NCBI GenBank assembly: GCA_030627145.1
Contig: DAOUSQ010000019.1
Coordinates: 1 to 10,982, forward strand
Direction of reading: 5' to 3'
Source: Syntrophomonadaceae bacterium
GTDB taxonomy: Bacteria > Bacillota_B > Syntrophomonadia > Syntrophomonadales > Syntrophomonadaceae
DNA: 10,982 bases
Notes under the pieces: generated by a model
What the model was told of the DNA's origin: nothing
The model's input: the letters and a program-made list of their open reading frames with translations, nothing else
Database searches by the model: none
Made by a program: the position numbers and the translations under genes
Part shown: piece after piece, positions 1 to 5,749 of the stretch
How positions within the stretch are numbered: position 1 is the stretch's first letter
Layout of the letters: each line of letters starts with the position of its first letter

Positions 1-921
1 AGGTAGTTGTAGGCATACGTCTATTATATTTTTATCCATTACTTTAATATCTAACTTTCCATTATTATTTTCGATAAGATTAGTAATTGATTTCATCTTC
101 ATAGAGCTGATAGAACCAATATCCGAGGTTGAGTTACTGTAACCCCTGATATTAAAAGCTAAATATGATGCGTTTTCAGGTGATTCAGTATGAACAATCA
201 TTTGCCCATTTTTCCCCACCAGGGAATAAAAAAAGTTCAGCAGCTTTATTATAATCATAGACATAGGCTTTTTTCTAATATTAATTAATAGGTTGTCAAA
301 CGTATCAAACACCAGGATCAAGCTGCAGGTTTCCGGTGTATAGCGAACCCATGATTCAATTTCGTTAGAAATATCTCGACAGGTACAAAAATGTGAAACA
401 CAAGTATCAGAAGTAAAGTTTTCAATTAAACTGTTAATTTTCTCTAATTCTTCTGATATCAGACAAATATATTCTTTTTTCATTTTTTCGTCTGCTTTAA
501 TAAGTTGGCAAAAACCTTTAGCAATAGTCAGGGGATTACGTATCTCAACCAGGATACCCACGGCCAGTTGCCCCATAATAGCTAATTTCTCAGCTTTTAA
601 AATAGTCTCTTCTAATTGAAAAGTCGTGGTTTCATCCTGCAGTATGACCATCACCTGATATGGTGATGAATTGATGATTTCTGTTCTGGCTCTCCATGTA
701 CGTGATTTCTTGGGATAACATATTTTCATAACTTTTTCCAGGGACTCCTGCTGTTTTAATGTTAGCGATACAAGTCTTTTTATTTCTTCTAATAAATAAT
801 CTTGACCTGACTCTGAATGTGGAAAACAATCCCTGCAATTATTAATATAGGTTATTTTTTTTTCTTCATCAAATACTATTATTCCCAGAGGAATCTTATC
901 TAAGATAGGGTTTGTTAGCAT
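1..921 (-). CDS. PAS/histidine-kinase-like protein with degenerate catalytic motifs (pseudo-kinase), 3' end outside window
   Basis: An open frame of 307 codons runs from an ATG at 921 off the left edge with no stop. AAGGAG lies 6-7 bases before the ATG, and the previous gene ends 19 bases upstream. Residues about 1-100 look like a small PAS domain (IPLGIIVFDEEKKITYIN, later YQVMVILQDET). Residues 108-165 match the HisKA dimerisation helix (MGQLAVGILVEIRNPLT). Where sensor kinases have GIAHEIRNP this protein has GILVEIRNP, so the phosphoacceptor His is Val125 (codon GTT at 549-547). The following ATPase-like domain keeps the overall layout, ending near LDIKVMDKNIIDVCLQLP, but it lacks the N-box Asn-Ala, the DxGxG motif (NIRGY at 257-261 instead) and the GxGLGL motif. 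No membrane segment is seen. I infer a cytoplasmic, phosphotransfer-dead scaffold or sensor. The frame is intact, so decay as an ordinary pseudogene is unlikely. Confidence 0.8.
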   Translation of the reverse strand, partial: MLTNPILDKIPLGIIVFDEEKKITYINNCRDCFPHSESGQDYLLEEIKRLVSLTLKQQESLEKVMKICYPKKSRTWRARTEIINSSPYQVMVILQDETTTFQLEETILKAEKLAIMGQLAVGILVEIRNPLTIAKGFCQLIKADEKMKKEYICLISEELEKINSLIENFTSDTCVSHFCTCRDISNEIESWVRYTPETCSLILVFDTFDNLLINIRKKPMSMIIIKLLNFFYSLVGKNGQMIVHTESPENASYLAFNIRGYSNSTSDIGSISSMKMKSITNLIENNNGKLDIKVMDKNIIDVCLQLP

Positions 922-940
922 GTTATTCTCCTTTAAAAAG

Positions 941-1201
941 CTAACTAACATATTCCGCCAGTGTTGAATAAGACACTTTCAACCGATAAATAGCGCAATT
1001 AGCTCTTCCGTTCTTCTCCAGGATTTCAAGTCGCACTAATTCTTCCATGATTTCCTTAACTAGTTCGGCATCTAAAAACAGTCGATTAGAAAAGCCCTCT
1101 AATGTGTCCCGGGTATGTGGATTTGCTTGAAAAAATGACAGTATTTCAATTTTCGCCATAGCAAATTGAATATTCTGGTTATCTTTAGTTCCTAGCCTCA
1201 T
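941..1201 (-). CDS. small winged-helix-like protein, 86 aa
   Basis: This 86-residue protein has a helical pattern over residues 14-74 (AKIEILSFFQANPHTRDTLE, then LDAELVKEIMEELVRLEIL, then a short basic beta-like stretch ending NCAIYRL). The pattern resembles winged helix-turn-helix domains of the ArsR/MarR type, in which the LVKEIMEELVRLEIL segment would be the recognition helix. There is no effector or second domain, so it may be a small DNA-binding or protein-interaction partner. The ATG at 1201 follows GAAGGAG, but with a long 12-base spacing. It begins 38 bases after the V4R gene ends and stops 19 bases before the pseudo-kinase start, so it almost certainly shares their transcript. The fold call rests on pattern reading only; DNA binding is inference. 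Confidence 0.65.
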   Translation of the reverse strand: MRLGTKDNQNIQFAMAKIEILSFFQANPHTRDTLEGFSNRLFLDAELVKEIMEELVRLEILEKNGRANCAIYRLKVSYSTLAEYVS

Positions 1202-1239
1202 TAGTTCTTATAACTCCTTCTTTTTTAAGCTTATGTTTC

Positions 1240-2172
1240 TTACAGTTTTTTTGGTAAAAGGATAAATTCACAATAATCAGCACCCAGGGCCTCACATTGC
1301 ACTTCTTCACAGACTATTTCTTCCCCCCAGGCCCTGGTAAAATATGCAGCCAATCTACCCCGGGCAGAATGACATGAAACTTTGGAAGACGTAAATAGTT
1401 TTTGCTCCACAAACAATTCAGCCATAAAAGACCCATATCCTCTTATTTTAGCTTTTTTATTAAACTCATCAAACTCAAGTATTTCATAGCGTATGTTTCC
1501 TGTTCTATTGGTCATATCTAAAAGATGTTCAATTGTTTCCCTTTCACTTGAAAAATACGGGCTAACTCTGTCATATTCTATTGAGCTTGAATAATAAATT
1601 GATTCATATAAGACCTGACCTAACAGGTGGTGTGCATAATCGTAAATAGTTTTTAACAATAAACCAAAAGATTTAACCAATAGAACTATAGCTCGTTCTC
1701 CAGCCATAGTAATCTTATCTCCGTCCTTTATTAGCATTTCGGTTATTGTCTCGCCAGGATAGATAGTGCCATAGCACCAATCATCACCAGCTATATCATC
1801 TATTTTTAGTTGGTACTGGCGGCCAGTAAAACGGGAAGCAATGTACCTGCAGCTAAGCATACGGGGACAGGAAAAAATCATATTTTCTTCTCTTGCCCTG
1901 GTGCAATATTCATAATAACTACAGTTTGGCTTATTAACCTTTATTTTTATCAAGTCTCCTTCTTCTGAAAAAATATAATCTTCTACATCGAGAAACCCCT
2001 GTTTCCCCATGAGTTCAATCCAGCCCCTGCAGAAATCAATAGCTTTATCAGAAGCAGGAATAAAATCATGTATGTACTGATTAAATAATCTTTCGGTTAA
2101 ATGTTCAGTAGCCATTTCAAAATGCTGTTTTCCTGCCATGGGAATACTATCTGCCAGCTGGCTGACACTCAA
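1240..2172 (-). CDS. V4R-domain sensor protein with cysteine-rich N-terminal region, 310 aa
   Basis: Residues about 245-308 match a V4R (4-vinyl reductase type) domain, with VSCHSARGRLAAYFTRAWG followed by EEVQCEALGADYCEFILLP. This reproduces the family's G-x-L-A pattern and its conserved C-x(4)-G-x(3)-C ending (C293, C301). V4R domains bind small hydrophobic ligands or metals in regulators such as XylR/DmpR and in many archaeal proteins. The N-terminal half is not a family I recognise. It holds C84-x5-C90, C102-x5-C108 and C133, followed by a helical stretch at about 158-195, which suggests a metal or Fe-S site. The listed start is a TTG at 2172 inside a T8 run and has no Shine-Dalgarno; Met12 (2139) and Met20 (2115) are alternatives. 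The gene lies 61 bases after the KaiC-like ATPase gene. It is probably a cytoplasmic ligand or redox sensor for this operon. Confidence 0.8.
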   Translation of the reverse strand: MSVSQLADSIPMAGKQHFEMATEHLTERLFNQYIHDFIPASDKAIDFCRGWIELMGKQGFLDVEDYIFSEEGDLIKIKVNKPNCSYYEYCTRAREENMIFSCPRMLSCRYIASRFTGRQYQLKIDDIAGDDWCYGTIYPGETITEMLIKDGDKITMAGERAIVLLVKSFGLLLKTIYDYAHHLLGQVLYESIYYSSSIEYDRVSPYFSSERETIEHLLDMTNRTGNIRYEILEFDEFNKKAKIRGYGSFMAELFVEQKLFTSSKVSCHSARGRLAAYFTRAWGEEIVCEEVQCEALGADYCEFILLPKKL

Positions 2173-2233
2173 AAAAAAGATTGTTTATCGTTTTATACAA
2201 AAAAGTAATCCTGTTATCCACTGCAATACCCCC

Positions 2234-3031
2234 TTACTCCCATATATTTTGCATAATAATAAGTCCTATTTGGGGATCAATAGTGTAATAGTACTGTGAA
2301 GAATCGAATTTGCCGCTTTTCATTTTCCCAAGGTGTATGGCTCTAATCGGTCTTTCCTGAAAGCCAGTATAAAACATCTTGACAATAACATCATAATCAT
2401 TAAATTTAAAAGCATGTTTACCAGATATGAAATCCTGTCCACGGGATTTTAGCACCTCTACATAGCGTCTTCTAAAACTGAAAGATTCTTCAAAATAGAG
2501 TCTTATTACGATATCCACAATGTATTCCTCAAAAGATGCCCGGTAATCATTGTAGTCATCAACCTCTTTAACCAGGATAGACGTTAATCCCATCCTCTTT
2601 AGTCCGCTGCAAACCCCATAAACTGATTTCCGGATCTCAACCGGAGCATTTAATCCCATGCTCAATTGAGTCACACTATCTGGTAATAACCTCTTTGCTC
2701 CTATTTCTTTTACGATAGCATCCAAAAAACCCTGATTTTTATTTAATATTACTTCCGGGGAAGTACATACCACCCTTAATAGGTTTTCTTCCTCTAATTT
2801 GCGCAAACCCCACCCATAATTTGATGCATCTCTATATAATTGCTCAGGAAACTCTTCAAATGTAATAACAATACCTGGTTCATTCATTTCAAATATACCC
2901 CAATAAATGAATTCAAGCCCAAAAATAGTTTTACCAGCTCCGGGAACGCCCTCGACTATGATAATGCTGTCCTTATTAAAACCACCAAATAATAAACTAT
3001 CAAAACCTTTAATTCCTGATTTTACCAACAT
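2234..3031 (-). CDS. single-domain KaiC-like RecA-superfamily ATPase, 265 aa
   Basis: The protein begins with the KaiC-family lead-in GIKGFDSLLFGGF and a Walker A loop GVPGAGKT (28-35). It then has the family's paired catalytic glutamates in VITFEEFPEQL (E59, E60) and the SxGWxLxxLEEE-like segment at 70-82. A Walker B-type Asp sits in LLPDSVTQL (D118), and the late motif VEVLKSRGQDFISGKHAF lies at 191-208. All nucleotide-binding residues I can place are present, so it should hydrolyse ATP. KaiC itself has two such domains; this protein has one plus a C-terminal tail of about 50 residues I do not recognise. Such single-domain ATPases are common in archaea and scattered in bacteria, often beside signalling genes. 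The ATG at 3031 has only a weak GAAGAAG upstream, and an in-frame TGA lies six codons before it. It is the first gene of the four-gene cluster. Confidence 0.85.
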   Translation of the reverse strand: MLVKSGIKGFDSLLFGGFNKDSIIIVEGVPGAGKTIFGLEFIYWGIFEMNEPGIVITFEEFPEQLYRDASNYGWGLRKLEEENLLRVVCTSPEVILNKNQGFLDAIVKEIGAKRLLPDSVTQLSMGLNAPVEIRKSVYGVCSGLKRMGLTSILVKEVDDYNDYRASFEEYIVDIVIRLYFEESFSFRRRYVEVLKSRGQDFISGKHAFKFNDYDVIVKMFYTGFQERPIRAIHLGKMKSGKFDSSQYYYTIDPQIGLIIMQNIWE

Positions 3032-3046
3032 ACAAAATCGGCTTCT

Positions 3047-3147
3047 TCAAATTGTAACGAATATTATCATCACTACTCCATAACTTCGAACAATTATTTT
3101 TGTGCCTGAATGGTAATAATTCACCTTTTTAATATAAATTCCTCCTT
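3047..3147 (-). promoter_or_regulatory. orphan Shine-Dalgarno and 28-codon leader frame
   Basis: AAGGAGG at 3147-3141 is the strongest ribosome binding site in this leader, yet the codon 7 bases downstream is ATT (3133), not ATG, GTG or TTG. From that ATT an open frame of 28 codons runs to a TGA at 3049-3047, in the same frame as the KaiC-like gene, whose ATG starts at 3031. Inside it, GGAG (3079-3076) precedes ATG at 3070, giving a possible 7-residue peptide with the same stop. This could be a leader peptide for translational coupling, since the KaiC-like gene itself has only a weak ribosome binding site. Translation is not proven. Confidence 0.35.
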
Positions 3148-3260
3148 ATTAGTAAATATTTTCTATCGACAAATTCAATGTTAAGTAATCTTTATGCGAC
3201 ACTTTATAATTTAGATCTTATAAATTCTTTTAAGTATAAATAGATATACAATTGCAGACA

Positions 3261-3296
3261 TAAAAATAGAGACCTCTGTTATTAAAAAGTCTCTAT
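3261..3296 (-). terminator. probable intrinsic terminator or attenuator
   Basis: Perfect 8-bp stem ATAGAGAC/GTCTCTAT (3296-3289 with 3273-3266) with a 15-base loop, followed on the minus strand by TTTTTA. It lies about 120 bases past the 63-aa gene and about 230 bases before the KaiC-like gene. It can end the amidohydrolase unit or attenuate a transcript entering the KaiC-like operon. Confidence 0.6.
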
Positions 3297-3330
3297 ATCA
3301 TTCATCTTATATATTTGTTGATTCCACTGC

Positions 3331-3388
3331 AAAAACCCTGCTATTCTCTCTTAGAGGAAAATTCATTCTCCGATTCAAGAGAAATAGC
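3331..3388 (-). terminator. weak hairpin plus T5 after the 63-aa gene
   Basis: An imperfect stem pairs GCTATT-T-CTCTT (3388-3377) with AAGAG-AG-AATAGC (3352-3340), giving 11 pairs around a 1x2 internal loop. It is followed by AGGG and then TTTTT (3335-3331). It is about 30 bases past the stop of the 63-aa gene. It is a weaker terminator than the 3261-3296 hairpin. Confidence 0.4.
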
Positions 3389-3417
3389 CTGCATACCGCA
3401 GAGATTGAATCATTTGT

Positions 3418-3609
3418 TTAATTAAAATACTTTCTACGGGAAAATATTGACTCCAAATTCTCCATGGGAACATGCAGCAGATTATCCTGATTGACAAGTG
3501 CAAGAATGACCATTTCTTCTCCACTATATTCTTCGTTATAAAAACCCAGAACGCATAATGTCATCATCTCTCCATCAAGATAAACCGTAAAAATGTCCCC
3601 TTTATTCAA
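3418..3609 (-). CDS. 63-aa protein of unknown function, translationally coupled to the amidohydrolase
   Basis: I place the start at TTG 3609, not at the ATG at 3633. A TGGAGG sits exactly 7 bases before the TTG, and this start overlaps the amidohydrolase stop by only 8 bases (TTGAATAA), a classic coupled junction. The ATG would overlap by 32 bases with no good ribosome binding site. The product (MNKGDIFTVYLDGEMMTL...) is small, acidic in the middle and probably all-beta, with a few basic residues at the C-terminus (SRRKYFN). It faintly recalls small DUF1292-like beta proteins, but I cannot assign a family. No signal peptide or membrane segment is present. Its coupling suggests equal dosage with the amidohydrolase. 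Confidence 0.65.
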   Translation of the reverse strand: MNKGDIFTVYLDGEMMTLCVLGFYNEEYSGEEMVILALVNQDNLLHVPMENLESIFSRRKYFN

Positions 3610-4747
3610 GATTATCCCTCCATATTTTTCCATCTACCATAACCATGTTAACCCGGGAACGAAAATCAAAAGGGTGCCCATCAAAAATAGTTAAATCTGC
3701 TCGCATACCTTTTTTAATACTTCCCAATTCATTATCTACCCTCAGCAGCCGGGCAGGTATACTGGTAATAGCCTGCAAAGCCAGGTCCTCATCTAACCCT
3801 TCACGGACTGCCAGTGCTGCACAAACCCTTAAATGCTCAATAGGTACTACTGGATGGTCAGTAATAAAACTAAACTTCACTCCGCTCTTAGCAAGAAGGC
3901 ATGCACTCTTAAATGATACTTCCTTCATTTCCACTTTGGCTCTGTTTACCAGCAAGGGGCCAAGAAATACTGGTACATCTCTTTTTATTAATTCATCAGC
4001 TATTTTAAAAGCTTCGGTCCCGTGCTGAATAATAAGGTCAATACCAAATTCGTCCTTTATGCGCAGGGCGGTTAAAATATCATCTGCACGGTGTGCATGC
4101 AATAAGAGCGGTATTTCTTTTTTCAAGACCCTGATTAAAGGCTGTTGTTTATAATCATCTTTAGCCTTCACATCTTTTTTTTCCATAGTCCGGGCTGCAA
4201 TGTAAAACGCTTCTCTAAGCAGGCTGGCATTGGCCATTCGGGTCCTGGGTGCCTTCTTTTCCTGCGAGTAAACCCTTTTCGGATTTTCCCCCAACGCAGC
4301 TTTTAAACCCCAGGGGTTCTTGTATACCATATCTCCCATGCTCGGGGCTAAATGCTTTAAGAATACTGCCTGACCCCCAATAATATTGGCACTACCCGGC
4401 ATACTCATAGATCTGGTGACCCCACCCCGCAGGGCATCCTCAAAGGCAAGGTCAGCAAAGTTTATTCCATCAAGTGCCTGAAGCTGTGTAGTAACAGGAT
4501 CACTGGTTTCATTCACATCATCACCTTCAACCCGGTATATTTCTTCTTCCAGGCCAATATGGGTATGAGCATCAATAAATCCAGGACTTATATATTTACC
4601 AGCAGCATCAAGCAATTTACAATCTCCACGGATTTCAATATCTTTGCCTACAGCCTTGATAAAACTTCCTTCAACAATAATTACACCATTATCAATTACA
4701 CCTATCTCATCCATGGTTAATATTCTTCCGCCTTTAATTGCTATCAA
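3602..4747 (-). CDS. metal-dependent amidohydrolase, imidazolonepropionase-like (COG1228 type), 381 aa
   Basis: The layout is an N-terminal beta-sandwich (MIAIKGGRILTMDEIGVIDN) leading into the metal-binding HxH of FIDAHTHIG (H61, H63). Further likely ligands are H217/H219 in LLLHAHRAD, H242 in IIQHGTEA and D297 in FITDHPV. The chain closes with the typical return strand GSIKKGMRADLTIFDGHPFD (342-361). It should hydrolyse a C-N bond in a cyclic or linear amide in the cytoplasm; the substrate cannot be read from the sequence. It starts with TTG at 4747 behind GGGAGGAG, 8 bases away. It sits 127 bases after the gamma-glutamyl hydrolase-like gene, which hints at amide or gamma-glutamyl compound salvage, but this is inference. 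Its stop overlaps the next gene's start. Confidence 0.88.
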   Translation of the reverse strand: MIAIKGGRILTMDEIGVIDNGVIIVEGSFIKAVGKDIEIRGDCKLLDAAGKYISPGFIDAHTHIGLEEEIYRVEGDDVNETSDPVTTQLQALDGINFADLAFEDALRGGVTRSMSMPGSANIIGGQAVFLKHLAPSMGDMVYKNPWGLKAALGENPKRVYSQEKKAPRTRMANASLLREAFYIAARTMEKKDVKAKDDYKQQPLIRVLKKEIPLLLHAHRADDILTALRIKDEFGIDLIIQHGTEAFKIADELIKRDVPVFLGPLLVNRAKVEMKEVSFKSACLLAKSGVKFSFITDHPVVPIEHLRVCAALAVREGLDEDLALQAITSIPARLLRVDNELGSIKKGMRADLTIFDGHPFDFRSRVNMVMVDGKIWRDNLE

Positions 4748-4803
4748 ATTACTTGCTCCTCCCTTACTTAAATATCTTATGAATTTTTACCTGCTGCTGT
4801 TCA

Positions 4804-4897
4804 CCCGGCACTCAAACAATATTATCCTGCTTTACCGTTTTCCTTAAATTATAGCCCACGCTTTTAATATAAATTTATTGCTTCTTTGAGTGCCGGG
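4804..4897. repeat. perfect 13-bp inverted repeat around a TATAAT box
   Basis: CCCGGCACTCAAA at 4804-4816 is exactly reverse-complementary to TTTGAGTGCCGGG at 4885-4897, separated by 68 bases. The right arm lies in the last codons of the gamma-glutamyl hydrolase gene; the left arm lies in the gap before the amidohydrolase. A minus-strand TATAAT (4853-4848) sits between the arms. No T-run follows, so it is not a standard terminator. It could be a pair of operator half-sites or a long-range RNA hairpin. Confidence 0.7.
4848..4853 (-). promoter_or_regulatory. possible -10 box of an internal promoter for the amidohydrolase
   Basis: Perfect TATAAT on the minus strand, about 100 bases before the amidohydrolase TTG start. 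The region 16-18 bases upstream is AT-rich with no clear TTGACA, so the promoter is weak or activator-dependent if real. Confidence 0.3.
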
Positions 4898-5573
4898 CAA
4901 CCTCGACCAGCGCTTCAAATAAATAAAGTGAAAATTTATCCGGCAAACATTCAGGATGCCACTGTACACCCAGAAAAAAGGGGTGTTCTGTGCTCTCTAT
5001 CGCTTCTATCGTATCATCAGGTGCACAGGCACTTATGCGCATACCTGGACCGGTTTTTTTAACCGCCTGGTGATGGAAACTATTAACCCTTATACTCTTA
5101 TTTTTGACTATTCCCTCTAGAATAGTATCTTTCTTTATAACTATAGCATGAAAGGGATAACTGCGTGGCGCTTTCTGTTGATGGCTCATGCGACTGTGAA
5201 TATCTTGAATCAAACTGCCTCCTTTCGCCACGTTAAGTATTTGACAACCCCGGCATATTCCCAATGCAGGCAGATGGTGTTTAAATGCTTTTTGTGCCAG
5301 CATTAATTCAAAATAGTCTCTTAATGGATTGATATCACCCAGTGTTTTTTCAGGTAACTCTCCCCAGTAATGAGGGTCAATATCCCCACCACCTGAAAAT
5401 ATGAACCCATCGCAAATACCAGTATAATCATTTATTATGCCCTTCTCCTCAACAGGTGGCAATATTATTGCTGTTCCTCCAGCCTTATGAATAGATAGTA
5501 CATAATAGTCCCTTAAACAATACTCCTTTTCTGCTTCGTTAAAATTACCGGTTATTCCAATTACCGGTTTCAC
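4875..5573 (-). CDS. gamma-glutamyl-gamma-aminobutyrate hydrolase-like class-I glutamine amidotransferase (peptidase C26), 232 aa
   Basis: The triad elements are clear: nucleophile C107 in ALGICRGCQILNVAKGG, H206 and E208 in LGVQWHPE. The family signature FSGGGDIDPHYW is at 59-70, and NSFHHQAVK at 164-172 matches PuuD-type hydrolases. Length (232) is normal for the family. The expected reaction is hydrolysis of a gamma-glutamyl amide, such as gamma-Glu-GABA in putrescine breakdown, in the cytoplasm. No other putrescine genes are in view, so the substrate is open. The start is GTG at 5573; upstream sits a run of seven A then seven G, then TTAG, the G run serving as a Shine-Dalgarno. It precedes the amidohydrolase in the same direction. 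Confidence 0.87.
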   Translation of the reverse strand: MKPVIGITGNFNEAEKEYCLRDYYVLSIHKAGGTAIILPPVEEKGIINDYTGICDGFIFSGGGDIDPHYWGELPEKTLGDINPLRDYFELMLAQKAFKHHLPALGICRGCQILNVAKGGSLIQDIHSRMSHQQKAPRSYPFHAIVIKKDTILEGIVKNKSIRVNSFHHQAVKKTGPGMRISACAPDDTIEAIESTEHPFFLGVQWHPECLPDKFSLYLFEALVEVARHSKKQ

Positions 5574-5594
5574 CTAACCCCCCCTTTTTTTACT

Positions 5595-5658
5595 AGTGAA
5601 TAGTTATTAGAAAATAGAGAATAATTATTGTTAAAAAAAGCTTTGCTTTTTTCTATTA
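5595..5658. repeat. dispersed intergenic repeat, copy A, with a small hairpin
   Basis: This AGTGAATAG...ATAGAGAAT...TTATTGTT block ends in AAAAAAGC-TTT-GCTTTTTT (hairpin 5634-5652). By hand alignment it matches 8326-8381 at about 52 of 58 positions, including gaps. The hairpin has a T6 on either strand and could be a weak bidirectional terminator. It lies between mazF and the gamma-glutamyl hydrolase gene, just upstream of the latter's start. Confidence 0.7.
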
Positions 5659-5663
5659 AATAG

Positions 5664-5690
5664 AAAAACAGGATCCTTTATCAGAACCTG
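5664..5690 (-). terminator. probable intrinsic terminator downstream of mazF
   Basis: Stem CAGGtTC/GAtCCTG (5690-5684 with 5675-5669), one mismatch, 8-base loop, followed directly by TTTTT (5668-5664) on the minus strand. It is about 120 bases past the mazF stop and probably ends the mazEF transcript. Confidence 0.6.
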
Positions 5691-5749
5691 CTTTAATCTA
5701 TACTCGAATTAATTCTTAATTCTTGATCCGTAATTTGAAAGTAAAGTAA

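Larger units (their letters stand above)
3032..3417 (-). other. 386-base leader/intergenic region before the KaiC-like operon
   Basis: No convincing full-size gene lies here. Reading the minus strand from the 63-aa gene toward the KaiC-like gene, it holds a weak hairpin with T5, a GCAGGGTTT...GTGGAATCA element (3341-3319), and a stronger hairpin with T5. Next comes a TATACT box (3238-3233) without a good -35 element, then two TGTCGCA/TGTCGAT sites exactly 30 bases apart. A perfect AAGGAGG at 3147-3141 follows, and a 28-codon frame ends 15 bases before the KaiC-like ATG. The length and content fit a regulated leader. Confidence 0.5.

Noticed and set aside
632..838. 68-codon minus-strand open frame
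   Set aside because: It lies out of frame inside the pseudo-kinase gene, whose own frame is open from 921 to the window edge with PAS and HisKA-like motifs.
3418..3633. ATG start at 3633 for the small protein
   Set aside because: It overlaps the amidohydrolase by 32 bases and has no ribosome binding site; TTG 3609 has TGGAGG at 7 bases.
3645..4028. Plus-strand frames opposite the amidohydrolase, alr, CBS and nnr genes
   Set aside because: They are antisense shadows of well-supported genes and carry no family motifs.
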